Below the pieces are notes generated by a model. The model saw only the letters and a list, made by a program, of their open reading frames with translations, searched no databases and was not told the origin of the DNA. A stretch of DNA of 64,000 nt from CAVPCZ01 sp963779225 (lineage in GTDB: Bacteria; Bacteroidota; Ignavibacteria; UBA10030; UBA6906). The stretch is taken from positions 310,001-374,000 of the forward strand of contig CAVZWW010000002.1 in NCBI GenBank assembly GCA_963779225.1. The letters are read 5' to 3'. The translations under genes and the position numbers were made by a program. Below, piece by piece: positions 9,789 to 18,873 of the stretch (position 1 is the stretch's first letter; each line of letters opens with the position of its first letter).

Positions 9789-11101
9789 AACAGCACGCCG
9801 CCGGTGTATTCTTCGGGCTCCTTGCAGCCCTGCTGATTGTGCAGCCCGCGTTCTCCCAGCAATCCGATTTCGCCGTGAAAAAGAGTTTTGAAGAACGTTG
9901 CGCAGCTGCCAAGGCGCGCATCGAAAGTGCGCTCGACACCGGGCAGCTTGACTCATTGAAATCCGAGCTGGACGGGATAGATATGGATTTTGCCACGCAC
10001 GCCGCATTCCTGGACAAGGCGCTATTCCCTGAAACATTCGCGTCGAGGATGAGCGACCTGCGTTCCCTGCACGCCCGCATGCTGGAGAAGAACCGGGTCA
10101 TCCGGTCACAGAACGTTCAGATTGAGGAAATGGAAACCGCCATTGAGTCCCTGACGTACCGGCTGGATACGCTCACCATCCAGCGGGACCTCCTGTTCGC
10201 CGAACTTCAGCAGAATAAAACCAACGTCGCCGCCCTCCGGGAGACCATACGCCGGTTGCAGAACAATCTTGCGCTGAAGGACAAGCTGCTGTTCATGCTG
10301 GTCGATTCGCTCTTCATGCCGTACGGCAAAGATCTTGCCCAGGCGAACGACATACAACGTGATGCCCTCGCCACCAAGATCGAGAAGACCGGGGTCATCA
10401 CCCGCGTCTACGATATCGCCGCCGACAACGTGCGTTTCCTCGAAGCAACATCGCTCCAGGGAAAAGACTTCGCCAATCTCATCGACCACTACCAGCAGTT
10501 CAACGGCCGCTGGCGCGGATTGAGCGAAAGAATGCACGCAGTGTATATCTCTTCCCGGGAAGCGCAGCTTGCGGCGGTTGCCCGCGGGACAACCGGTGCC
10601 AAAGCACCTCCCGCCACGGCCCCGGCCCCGACCGCCCAGGTGGATTCACTGATGGCCGAATGGAACATGAGGCTGCGGTCGGTTTTCTGGAGCACACTGG
10701 AGAAGGAATTCAGCACGAAGGGGATCGACCTGCAGCCCTTCGGTGACGGCCCGGGGTTCTCGACAAGCATTCGCACATACGTGGAAACCCTCAAAAGCAG
10801 CGGGGATGACCCAACGGTGTTCGTTGAGGAGGTGTGGAAAACACGGGTTGACAAGGAATGGCGTGATGCGCTGTCGCGGGACGGGATGCTGGGGAAGGAA
10901 GAGTACGCGGCACTCGACAGAATGGTCGGCGAACTTGCCGGAAGCAAGTTCGACATGAAGTTTGTTATGTACATCGGGATTATCGGACTCGTGGCGCTGG
11001 TTCTCTGGTGGCTGCTCGCGCGGAAGCCCAAACCGCCGGTGGCACCTCCCGCACCGGTCGAGAGGCCGCAACCGGGGGGCACGCGCACATTCGGGGAGTA
11101 A
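9785..11101 (+). CDS. Exported coiled-coil protein with C-terminal membrane anchor, unknown function
   Basis: 438 residues. Signal peptide residues 1-24 (GLLAALLIVQPAFSQ); long helical/coiled-coil region about 25-200 with heptad-like stretches (MLEKNRVIRSQNVQIEEMETAIESL is the core); an Ala/Pro/Thr linker near 270-285; a second helical segment; then one transmembrane helix MYIGIIGLVALVLWWLLA near 395-413 and a Pro-rich cytoplasmic-side tail. Overlaps the lipoprotein upstream by 4 bases. No family recognised. Topology (cleaved signal plus late anchor) places most of the chain in the periplasm. Confidence 0.7.
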   Translation: MKQHAAGVFFGLLAALLIVQPAFSQQSDFAVKKSFEERCAAAKARIESALDTGQLDSLKSELDGIDMDFATHAAFLDKALFPETFASRMSDLRSLHARMLEKNRVIRSQNVQIEEMETAIESLTYRLDTLTIQRDLLFAELQQNKTNVAALRETIRRLQNNLALKDKLLFMLVDSLFMPYGKDLAQANDIQRDALATKIEKTGVITRVYDIAADNVRFLEATSLQGKDFANLIDHYQQFNGRWRGLSERMHAVYISSREAQLAAVARGTTGAKAPPATAPAPTAQVDSLMAEWNMRLRSVFWSTLEKEFSTKGIDLQPFGDGPGFSTSIRTYVETLKSSGDDPTVFVEEVWKTRVDKEWRDALSRDGMLGKEEYAALDRMVGELAGSKFDMKFVMYIGIIGLVALVLWWLLARKPKPPVAPPAPVERPQPGGTRTFGE

Positions 11102-11130
11102 ACAGCTCTCCGGTCCCGTGAAACCATCAT

Positions 11131-11170
11131 GTGAGGGTCACCTGTGGTTGGCACAACGGGCGACCCTCAC
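11131..11170. terminator. Stem-loop between convergent genes (possible bidirectional terminator)
   Basis: Perfect 9-bp inverted repeat GTGAGGGTC (11131-11139) and GACCCTCAC (11162-11170) with a 22-base loop. It lies between convergent stops at 11101 and 11185. There is no strong T-run on either side, so intrinsic termination is uncertain. Confidence 0.35.
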
Positions 11171-11184
11171 GTGTTCTCAGCCTT

Positions 11185-12609
11185 CTACTTCGTATAACAG
11201 TCAATCACCCTTTCGATCGCGCCGCTGCACACCGGGTCAAAGTCTCCCGTGCTGAGCGAGAACATCCGGCAGTCGATCGCGGGCCTGTACAGGCCCCGGG
11301 TCGCATAGCCGGCGCCTTCAAATGCCCCCACCTTTCCCGCGAGCGGCGAGTTCTTCAGGATCTCCATCGATGCTTTGTACAGCGGTTCCCGCTTCTGGTA
11401 GTAATCCGGAGCCAGCCGGTCCAGCTTCCCCCGCAGCGCTTCGAGGCTGTCGTACACACTCTTGTTCCAGCGCGTCGGCACAGGCACGCCGGGGGTAAGC
11501 AGTGACTTCCATTTCACGTTGCCAGGGTCCAGCAACGCCGTCACATTCGGTTCCCATGGCTCCACACCGGGTGGATAGAATTCGTTGTACGCCGTCGAGG
11601 AACTGTAGTACTCGTCACCCAGACCGCCGAACGAATGGCCGAACTCGTGCACATACACGTAGTCCATCTGCCATTCCTGTCCCGGCACCTGTTCTCTGGT
11701 ATAGGTTGTCGCGTACAGATTGTAGATCCCCCCTCCCCCATAGCGCGTATCATTGATCAGGATGCAGAGGAAATCGTACGGGGCGGCCGCCGCGAGATCG
11801 CGCAGCGTCCTGTTGTGGGTGGTGAGAACGTAACGCGCGGATCCGAAGGTATTGTACATCGTGCCGAGTGCGTTCCGCTTCCAGACGTTTTTGTCCGGGA
11901 CGTCGATGCCCGAATCATCCGAGGGCACCTCGATTGTCCACACATTGAAATCTTCTTTGCGTCGGGCAAAGGGCCGCGTCGTGAACATCACGTCGTTGAA
12001 ATGCGCGGCATCCTTTCTGAATTTCTCCATATCCGCCTTGCTGTACCCGTCGCCGAGTATCAGGATATCCACTTTCTCCGCCGGCGCGCCGTTGTTCATC
12101 AGTGGGGTGACCGCATAGGGTGACGGCCGCCGTTCCTTTTGCACGGCCGACGGGTCGGCGGGGTCGATGATCGTCGAAAAGAGCTCGTGGAAGACCATCC
12201 GTCTGTCCCGCCGTGCGATCGTTACCTGCACAGCCCGCCGCGGAAACGGAAAACGGACCGTTTCCTCGAAGGTGCGGTAGGCACCCCCGGCGGCTTCGTC
12301 CGTGGTCTGCCACTCGTTGAAGATTGACGAGAACCCGCGCGAGTACAGGACGGTGTTCGTGGCACGGTCGGTGACGCGCACCAGAAACTCACCGAGATTC
12401 AACGTGTCCACCAACTGTGTTCGCGATCCCGGCCAGGGACCTTCTTCGTAGACGCGGTCCAGGCTGAACCGCTCTTCCCCTTTTGTCCCCGTGTGGTAAT
12501 AGTCGACACGCATCGTTTGTTCAACGAACCAGCGGGCGTACTCGTCGGCATACAGTGCAGACGTGATTCCGACGAGCATGATGCACACCAGACCATGTTT
12601 ACTGCGCAT
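11185..12609 (-). CDS. Secreted M64-family (IgA-peptidase-like) zinc metalloprotease
   Basis: 474 residues from ATG 12609, chosen for the ribosome site GAGAGG 6 bases upstream and the signal peptide GLVCIMLVGITSALYA; the frame is open further upstream but that part overlaps the esterase gene. An N-terminal beta domain (about 20-160) is followed by the peptidase domain. DILILGDGYS, ILINDTRYGGGG and the zinc motif HEFGH (321-325) with downstream GGLGDEYY are M64 hallmarks; His321, Glu322 and His325 are in place. Probably acts outside the cytoplasm. It follows the esterase with a 103-base gap. Confidence 0.87.
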   Translation of the reverse strand: MRSKHGLVCIMLVGITSALYADEYARWFVEQTMRVDYYHTGTKGEERFSLDRVYEEGPWPGSRTQLVDTLNLGEFLVRVTDRATNTVLYSRGFSSIFNEWQTTDEAAGGAYRTFEETVRFPFPRRAVQVTIARRDRRMVFHELFSTIIDPADPSAVQKERRPSPYAVTPLMNNGAPAEKVDILILGDGYSKADMEKFRKDAAHFNDVMFTTRPFARRKEDFNVWTIEVPSDDSGIDVPDKNVWKRNALGTMYNTFGSARYVLTTHNRTLRDLAAAAPYDFLCILINDTRYGGGGIYNLYATTYTREQVPGQEWQMDYVYVHEFGHSFGGLGDEYYSSSTAYNEFYPPGVEPWEPNVTALLDPGNVKWKSLLTPGVPVPTRWNKSVYDSLEALRGKLDRLAPDYYQKREPLYKASMEILKNSPLAGKVGAFEGAGYATRGLYRPAIDCRMFSLSTGDFDPVCSGAIERVIDCYTK

Positions 12610-12712
12610 ACGTTTCCTCTCTCTGTAGATGATCACACCGACGTCTTTTCGATTACGTTCGTGAAACCTTCGCCCCGGCATTCGCCGGAAGATACCTGCA
12701 TGAGCCTCGGGG

Positions 12713-13909
12713 TTACCGGCCGGCCTGCGCGGGCCCGAACAGGTATTCAAAAATCTCCGGCATCCGTTCCCGCCAGCTCGCCCAATCATGCCCGTCGGAT
12801 ACCTCCCGGTAGCGATGGCGGACCCCGTAGGATTCGAGCTCTCGTGAAAAAGCGCGGTTCTGGACCGGGAAGTTGTATTCCCCGGCAATGATATCGAAAC
12901 GGCCGCAATCCATATACAGGCGCAGCGTGGAAGGAAGCGGGGCATAACGCTGCCGGAGCGCAAGCATCTGGCTGAGAGCCGGGTGAATTGTGGTGGACTG
13001 GCCGGAGACACAGTGAAAGACGTCCGAGCGGGCCAGGAGCATAGCAAGCGCAATATATCCGCCATCGGAGATTCCCATGACGCCCCGGCGGACAGGGGTC
13101 GATGCTGTGCGGTAGCGGCGGGTTATCATCGGCACCAGCTCGTCGCAGAACGCGCTGGTATATCGAACCTGTGTGTCCCCGGAATATTCCCTCCACCGCT
13201 CGACCGGTGGCACAAACACCGCCACGAGCGGAGGGATCTTCCGCGCGGCAATCATGTTGTCCAGGATGTTCACGACAAACGCATACTGCCGGACCGATTC
13301 CCCGTCGTGGAAATAGACGCTCGGGAAACCCGATCCCGCACCATACCCCGGGGGGAGATACACTTTGACGGGCCGGGCGCGAATCAGCGTGTCCGCGCTG
13401 GTCCATTGCACACTGTCGATCGTTCCATGCCGCACACCTTCCTTGAAGGCGGTCAGCGGCGTCGGGTGGAACGCGGGCATCGCCGCTTCGGAGTTGGTAA
13501 AATCGCCGTTCGGGGTGAGACGCACGTTGTGCGGGTCCAGCTCGTACCGGCCGTCAACGATGAACTTGTATTCCAGGCGCGCATCAGCCGGCACCGTATA
13601 GGTTTTGTGAAACAGAGCGACGCCGTGCAGACTATCGCTGCACGGGATCCGCTCCAGCTGTTCAGGCCGCCGCCATCCGTTCTGGATCGACCCGTTGATC
13701 AACACCGTATCAGCGGCGCCGTACCAGATGAAGGTGAGAACGGTGTCACCGTCGATCACCGGTGTGCGCCGCCCTTCCATGTACCGGTCCACGGCTGTTT
13801 TGCGTTCGGAGAGCGGTGTGTTGCGCAGGCGTTCCAGGAATTCAGAAAAGCGGACTCCGGAAGCATCACTCCCCAGCAACATCACCAGCAACAGCGACAG
13901 TATGTTCAT
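12713..13909 (-). CDS. Secreted esterase, Fes/IroE-like alpha-beta hydrolase with N-terminal E-set domain
   Basis: 398 residues. Short signal peptide (MNILSLLLVMLLGSDA), then an immunoglobulin-like E-set/CBM48-type domain (about 50-150, TVLFIW-like start and LEYKFIVDGRYELDPHN), then a PF00756-type esterase domain. VKVYLPPGYG opens the hydrolase; the nucleophile is Ser281 in GISDGG; acid/base candidates are the Asp/His of VSDGHDWASWRER near the end. The family includes enterochelin esterases and feruloyl/acetyl-xylan esterases; with secreted polysaccharide enzymes nearby a carbohydrate ester is a reasonable but unproven substrate. Confidence 0.85.
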   Translation of the reverse strand: MNILSLLLVMLLGSDASGVRFSEFLERLRNTPLSERKTAVDRYMEGRRTPVIDGDTVLTFIWYGAADTVLINGSIQNGWRRPEQLERIPCSDSLHGVALFHKTYTVPADARLEYKFIVDGRYELDPHNVRLTPNGDFTNSEAAMPAFHPTPLTAFKEGVRHGTIDSVQWTSADTLIRARPVKVYLPPGYGAGSGFPSVYFHDGESVRQYAFVVNILDNMIAARKIPPLVAVFVPPVERWREYSGDTQVRYTSAFCDELVPMITRRYRTASTPVRRGVMGISDGGYIALAMLLARSDVFHCVSGQSTTIHPALSQMLALRQRYAPLPSTLRLYMDCGRFDIIAGEYNFPVQNRAFSRELESYGVRHRYREVSDGHDWASWRERMPEIFEYLFGPAQAGR

Positions 13910-14010
13910 CGGTCACTCCCTGTGACGTTTCGCATCGCTCCGCTTCTGCATCAGGCATCCCTTTGCACCATCGACCGGTTCACAGGTTCGCGCGCCTGTC
14001 TTTCACCCGA

Positions 14011-14090
14011 CCGGGAGTGCGATACACCAGAGGGTTCGCTTTTGAACCGGCCGGGGATGCGACGCCGCAGAGCGCTCGCTTTTCAGCCGG
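14011..14090. repeat. Imperfect 40-bp tandem repeat
   Basis: Two adjacent 40-bp units, 14011-14050 and 14051-14090, align without gaps and match at roughly three quarters of positions (CCGGGAGTGC/CCGGGGATGC, then GATACACCAG/GACGCCGCAG, AGGGTTCGCT/AGCGCTCGCT, TTTGAACCGG/TTTCAGCCGG). Similar unit ends TTTCACCCGA (to 14010) and CTTTGCACCA (to 13970) keep the 40-bp phase, so up to four decayed units may be present. Lies between the NUDIX stop and the esterase start. Confidence 0.6.
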
Positions 14091-14097
14091 TGCAGGT

Positions 14098-14745
14098 TCA
14101 ATCGAACGCCGCCGGGCGCCCCGGATTCAGCAAGTGCCCGCGCACCTCGGCGAGGTGACGTTCGTGCGTGCGTGCAGAGGAAAGCGGAGGGAGCGAATCG
14201 AACGAAAAAAACTCCGCGGCAAGCGTTTCATCGCTGCTGCGCGCTTCACCGCCGAGAAGGTTGCAGAGGAAGACAATCTTATACGCGTGGTAGAATTCAC
14301 GGGGCGTGCCGCTCCGGTTGGCGTCGAACACGCCTACGACTTTCCGTGGCTCGACGACAAATCCGCTCTCCTCGAGCACTTCACGCGCCACCATGGCGGA
14401 AGGGACCTCATCGATATCGGCCCAGCCGCCGGGCATGCACCATTTTCCGTCGACCCGTTCCTGCACCAGAAGTATCCGCCCGTCACGCACCACCGCCCCC
14501 CGCACATCGACCTTCGGTGTGGCATACCCCGGCTGCCGGAGAAAATCCGCGGTGAGGTCGGCAGCACGACCGTCCGTGTGGGCGGCAGTCATCTCCGCGG
14601 CGAGTTCGATCAGCCGTCTGTACCGCAGTATGTCGTAATGGCCGCTGGTGAACGTCAATCCGGTCTGCGCCAGCGCCTGCAGTTCACGCGCCCAGCTCAG
14701 CCAGGACGGGACATGGTTTTCTCGCGGGTCTCCTCCGGATGCCAT
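14098..14745 (-). CDS. NUDIX hydrolase with N-terminal NUDIX_N-type domain
   Basis: 215 residues. Residues about 10-70 form a small helical N-terminal domain (SWARELQALAQTGLTF...YDILRYRRL) like that of ADP-ribose/nucleotide-sugar hydrolases with PF12535. The Nudix box is complete: GWADIDEVPSAMVAREVLEESGF fits G-x5-E-x7-R-E-U-x-E-E-x-G-U. It hydrolyses a nucleoside diphosphate linked to another group; the substrate is not determined here. The gene starts 3 bases after the rhaA stop and is surely co-transcribed with it, hinting at sugar-nucleotide or housekeeping clean-up in the same operon. Confidence 0.88.
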   Translation of the reverse strand: MASGGDPRENHVPSWLSWARELQALAQTGLTFTSGHYDILRYRRLIELAAEMTAAHTDGRAADLTADFLRQPGYATPKVDVRGAVVRDGRILLVQERVDGKWCMPGGWADIDEVPSAMVAREVLEESGFVVEPRKVVGVFDANRSGTPREFYHAYKIVFLCNLLGGEARSSDETLAAEFFSFDSLPPLSSARTHERHLAEVRGHLLNPGRPAAFD

Positions 14746-14748
14746 GAC

Positions 14749-16020
14749 CTACCCGCGGGCCCGGAGGACGTTTCGTTCATACGCCTGCACGGCGTCCATC
14801 CACGATGTGCCGGTGGGAACACCGGACTGCAGGCAGTGATACTCCCATACCGCTCCGACCGGCAGATGTTTTGTCTCTTCCAGCAGCGCGAGGCGGCCGA
14901 AGAAATTCCCCTCCTCCTCCAGCTTTTCGAGCCGGAGACGCGGCTCGAGGAGCGCACGCAGCAACGCCAGCAAGGTGGAGCGCGCACCGAGGACCCAGGC
15001 ACCCACACGATTCATGCTCCCGTCAAAAAAGTCGAGCGCCACATGCACACGGCCAAGCGCATCCGCCCGGACAATCTCCTGCGCGAGAGAGAGCAGGTCG
15101 TCATTCACGATGACCACATGGTCGCTGTCCCAGCGGACCCCCCTGCTGACATGAAGGAGAAGTTCCTCTGCAAACTGCAACACGGACGGGATCTTATCCG
15201 CCACCGACTCGGTCGGATGGAAATGCCCCATGTCCAGGCACAACATCAGCTTGCGGCTCAGAGCGTACCCAAGATAAAATTCATGCGACCCCACGACGAA
15301 GGATTCGCTCCCGATCCCGAACAGCTTGCTCTCCACGGCATCCTTCAGCTGACGTCCATCGAACGTCGCAGCATAAATCGCGTCCAGCGATTCCTTGAGA
15401 AGTGCGCGGTGGCGGTACCGGCGGACAGTGATATCCTTTGCGCCGTCGGCGATCCAGAGGTTGTGTATGCTCGGAGACCCCTGCGCCTTCCCCATGGCGG
15501 CAGCGATCACCCGGCACCGGCGGACATGTTCGATCCAGAACTCCCGCGTCCCTTTGTCCGTACTGCTCAACGTGTACCCGCTGTCGGCCCGCGGATGGGC
15601 AAAAACGGTTGCGTTGAAGTCCAGTCCGAGATGCTGTTCGCCCGCCCAATCCATCCAGCGCTGGAAGTGCGCCACTTCAATCCGGTCCCGGTCGACAGCT
15701 TTGCCGCCGAATTCGCCGTACATAGCGTGCAGATTCAGCCGGTGCCGGCCGGGTATAAGGCGATAGGCTTGCTCCAGATCGGCACGGAGCTCATCCGGCG
15801 TGCGCGCCCGCCCGGGGTAGGCACCGGTGACCTGTATTCCTCCCCCCGAGGCGGCGTTCACATGGTGCTCGAACCCCCGCACATCGTCCCCCTGCCAGCA
15901 GTGCAGCGAGAGGGGAATCGTCTTCAATGCCGCAAGCGCCTGATCGGTTTCAACACCGAAACCGGCATAGAGGTCCGACGCCCGTTTGTATGCCGCTTCA
16001 ATCCGCTGTTCTTCTGTCAT
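14749..16020 (-). CDS. rhaA: L-rhamnose isomerase
   Basis: 423 residues from ATG 16020 (E. coli RhaA is 419); the frame stays open further upstream but that extension is not family-like. Converts L-rhamnose to L-rhamnulose in the cytoplasm. Diagnostic segments: IPLSLHCWQGDDVRGFE, GGGIQVTGAYPG, RLNLHAMYGEF, LDFNATVFAHP, LCLDMGHFHPTES and WDSDHVVIVND, carrying the metal-binding Glu/Asp/His set. Intact. No rhamnulokinase or aldolase lies next to it, so the rest of the pathway must be elsewhere. Confidence 0.92.
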   Translation of the reverse strand: MTEEQRIEAAYKRASDLYAGFGVETDQALAALKTIPLSLHCWQGDDVRGFEHHVNAASGGGIQVTGAYPGRARTPDELRADLEQAYRLIPGRHRLNLHAMYGEFGGKAVDRDRIEVAHFQRWMDWAGEQHLGLDFNATVFAHPRADSGYTLSSTDKGTREFWIEHVRRCRVIAAAMGKAQGSPSIHNLWIADGAKDITVRRYRHRALLKESLDAIYAATFDGRQLKDAVESKLFGIGSESFVVGSHEFYLGYALSRKLMLCLDMGHFHPTESVADKIPSVLQFAEELLLHVSRGVRWDSDHVVIVNDDLLSLAQEIVRADALGRVHVALDFFDGSMNRVGAWVLGARSTLLALLRALLEPRLRLEKLEEEGNFFGRLALLEETKHLPVGAVWEYHCLQSGVPTGTSWMDAVQAYERNVLRARG

Positions 16021-16209
16021 GGTTTTCCTGACTCTGCTATTATTGTATCCGATGATCCCGGGACCCATCTGGTTCGGCCCCATCCTACCCTGCCGGTAAG
16101 CGTTATTGTAGCAAAGCCAATCGACAATTGCAAAAGGAGGAAGGTCTGTTGATTCTCCAGACAGAAGTCCGTACAATGGACCCACGTTCAACACACAAGG
16201 ATCCCCCTC

Positions 16210-16824
16210 ATGTCCATCTTCCGGTTCATCTCCGCGTTATCGGTCCTCGGCATCCTTGCACAGATCCTTCCTGCGCAGGAATCAGTAAAAGAATCATCCA
16301 CAGGGAAAAGTTTCCCCGTCCAGATCACCATCACACATGAAGGGAAGACGTATCCCCTGACGCTCACCGGCACCGCAGTGCGCAAAAAGTTGATCGTGAA
16401 AGTGTACGGGATGGCGCATTATATGCAGGATCCGCCCCGCGGATCGGAGGAAAATGTCGTAGCGGCGGTGCTCACCGACGGCAAGGCGAAGCAACTGACG
16501 ATGGAATTTGTTCGGGATGTTGACGTGGAGAAGATCCAGGGCGCATACCGTGACGGTTTTACGGAAAATGCCACCGCCGAAGAGCTGAAAGCCATCACCC
16601 CTCTCATGGAACAGTTCCTGGGGTACTTCACAACGGCGGTGAAGGAAGACGACCGCTACATACTGCGCTGGCTGCCGGGCGGGACTATCCTCGCCACAGT
16701 GGCTGGCGTGGACAAGCCGGCGATCAAGGATCCAACCTTCGCGCGGGTGCTCTGGTCCATCTGGCTGGGGGAAGATTCCATTGTGGACCGCGAAGACCTC
16801 GTCGAACGGCAGCTCGCACCGTAG
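16210..16824 (+). CDS. Secreted chalcone-isomerase-like domain protein
   Basis: 204 residues. Signal peptide to about residue 22 (FISALSVLGILAQILPAQ). The body matches the bacterial chalcone-isomerase-like fold: LTLTGTAVRKKLIVKVYGMAHYM opening strand pair and the helical block ITPLMEQFLGYFTTAVKEDD. Bacterial members are usually annotated as periplasmic proteins without known isomerase activity, and the fold can also bind fatty acids. First gene of a tight plus-strand run up to polA. Confidence 0.75.
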   Translation: MSIFRFISALSVLGILAQILPAQESVKESSTGKSFPVQITITHEGKTYPLTLTGTAVRKKLIVKVYGMAHYMQDPPRGSEENVVAAVLTDGKAKQLTMEFVRDVDVEKIQGAYRDGFTENATAEELKAITPLMEQFLGYFTTAVKEDDRYILRWLPGGTILATVAGVDKPAIKDPTFARVLWSIWLGEDSIVDREDLVERQLAP

Positions 16825-16893
16825 TCACCACTACAGTCCCCTATGTCCCCCTCGTGCACAGACACCCGGTGGCCGGGGCGGGAACCTGCGCGC

Positions 16894-18867
16894 ATGCAGC
16901 GACACGGCGGGCGCAGGTATGACCGCCACCTCCTGACTGCGGCACTCTGCTGCGCCGCCCTCCTCCTTGCCGGATGCGGCGACACGGGTACATGGACGAA
17001 CAGCGATATTCTGAGCGACACCGGGTTGACCGCACTGCCGGATTCCTCCGCTTACCCCGATGCCGGGGCGGTGATCCTGCTGGACGAAGGGTCCATGGAA
17101 ATCTTCGCCGGCGGAGAAGTCGGATTCAGCACGTTCGAGCGGCACCGGATAGTGCGCATACTCAACAGTCGGGGACACCGGTACGCCAACGTGATGATCC
17201 CCTACGGCTCTACGAGCGCGGTGCAGAGTATCCAGGCACGCACGCGCACACGCGACGGGAGGGTGGCCCCGCTCAAGGAAGAGGACATTTTCGATGTGAG
17301 CCTCTATCCGGGCTTTGTATTCTTCTCCGACCAACGGGCCCGCCTTTTCACCCTTCCCGCTGTCGAAGACGGAGCGACTATCGAGTACCGGTACCGGATT
17401 CAGGTGCGCGACCGGGCCTTCTGGCATTCCTGGGTGTTCCAGGAGGATGAGCCGGTGCTCCTTTCACGCTTCACACTGGTCAAGCCGGCCGAGTGGAACC
17501 TGGTCTCCCGGTCGTACGGTATCCCTGTTGAACCGGCTATCACTACAGCACCGGCCGGATTCAAGTCACGCCATGTCTGGGAGCTCCGGAATATTCCTCC
17601 CCTCCAGGCCGAGACGGCGATGCCCCCCGGCCATGAAATCACCGCACGCATCGCACTGGCGCCGGTCGGATTCGTCTCCTGGACGGATGTCAGCGCCTGG
17701 TACAACGAGATCACCGCACCCCGATTGAAGGGCGGCCCGCTGGTGCGTATTCTGGCCGACAGCCTGACCCGTCACACGAAGGATCCTTCCGAACAACTGC
17801 GTGCGCTTTTTGAGTGGGTGCGGGATGAAATCCGGTACATTGCAGTGGAAATCGGGATCGGCGGGTTCCAGCCGCATTTCGCGGAAGATATCGCCGCGAA
17901 ACGATACGGCGACTGCAAGGACATGGTCACGTTGCTCTGCGCCCTTGCACGTGAGATGGATATCGATGTCATACCCGTCCTCATCAGCACACATCAAAAC
18001 GGCATCCCGGATACACTGCTCCCCTCCCCGCTCCAGTTCAATCATCTCATCGCCTTCGCCCCCGGGACGGGAACGGCCGGGACCTGGATGGACGCAACGG
18101 ATAAGAGCTGCCCGTTCGGTGCACTGCCATGGTATGACCAGGGCGTACCGGTGATTCCCACCCGGCCACACAACGAGCAGACCATCCTGCTTACACCAAC
18201 CCTGGATCCTGCGCGAAATCATTCGCGCCTGATCTGGGACATGCGCCTGGCATCCGATGGCTCAGTCACCGTGCGGGGAGAGGATGTTCTCTCCGGCTCC
18301 GCCGCCAGCGAACTCAGAGAGGAGATGAGCGTGCGTGACAGACGGGAAACCGGAATGTGGATCGAGGCACTCCTCGCACAACGCGTCCCGGGCGGTGAAC
18401 TCGATACGTTTGCCGTGCACGGAGTGAAACCTGTTGAAGACCCCCTCACTCTTTCTTATGCATTCCATGCTCCGGCATTTGCCCAGTCACGGGATTCTGA
18501 ACTCGTTGTCCGGCCCGGAAGAATCGCCGGCTTCCTCCTGGATGAGTATTTCCGCTCGGCGGACCGGCAACACCCCATTCGGTTCCGCTTCGGTACAGCA
18601 AAGGATGTCGAACTGACGTTCCACCTTCCGCCCGGCTGGAAGTTGAAGGACAACCGTGCGGACTCGCTGCGTACTCCGTTCGGGAGCGGCACCTGGTCCA
18701 TACGCAAATCCGGAACCGGGTTCACGCTGGTCATCCGGCACGAGTTACGGGGAGATGAGGTGCCTGCCGGCAGATACAGGGACTTCAAGGCGTTTTTGGA
18801 CGGTATGCGCCGGCGGGACGAGCAAGATCTTGTTTTTTGCAATTCCAGGCTGAATTCGGTACCTTGA
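16894..18867 (+). CDS. DUF3857/transglutaminase-like lipoprotein
   Basis: 657 residues from ATG 16894; an ATG at 16843 would add 17 residues before the signal. Lipobox LLAGC gives a lipidated Cys. DUF3857 spans roughly 40-250 (FERHRIVRILNSRG, IEYRYRIQ) and a transglutaminase-like core follows: LFEWVRDEIRYIAVEIG, catalytic Cys in YGDCKDMVTLL, NHLIAFAP His and WMDATD Asp complete the Cys-His-Asp set. Common in Bacteroidota-type genomes; substrate unknown. The MFS gene starts 6 bases after its stop. Confidence 0.83.
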   Translation: MQRHGGRRYDRHLLTAALCCAALLLAGCGDTGTWTNSDILSDTGLTALPDSSAYPDAGAVILLDEGSMEIFAGGEVGFSTFERHRIVRILNSRGHRYANVMIPYGSTSAVQSIQARTRTRDGRVAPLKEEDIFDVSLYPGFVFFSDQRARLFTLPAVEDGATIEYRYRIQVRDRAFWHSWVFQEDEPVLLSRFTLVKPAEWNLVSRSYGIPVEPAITTAPAGFKSRHVWELRNIPPLQAETAMPPGHEITARIALAPVGFVSWTDVSAWYNEITAPRLKGGPLVRILADSLTRHTKDPSEQLRALFEWVRDEIRYIAVEIGIGGFQPHFAEDIAAKRYGDCKDMVTLLCALAREMDIDVIPVLISTHQNGIPDTLLPSPLQFNHLIAFAPGTGTAGTWMDATDKSCPFGALPWYDQGVPVIPTRPHNEQTILLTPTLDPARNHSRLIWDMRLASDGSVTVRGEDVLSGSAASELREEMSVRDRRETGMWIEALLAQRVPGGELDTFAVHGVKPVEDPLTLSYAFHAPAFAQSRDSELVVRPGRIAGFLLDEYFRSADRQHPIRFRFGTAKDVELTFHLPPGWKLKDNRADSLRTPFGSGTWSIRKSGTGFTLVIRHELRGDEVPAGRYRDFKAFLDGMRRRDEQDLVFCNSRLNSVP

Positions 18868-18873
18868 TAGGAT

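Noticed and set aside
13762..16152. A 796-codon open frame on the plus strand
   Set aside because: It lies fully opposite the NUDIX and rhaA genes and the esterase 5' end, and its product is rich in Arg/Pro/His without any recognisable motif. High G+C explains long antisense frames.
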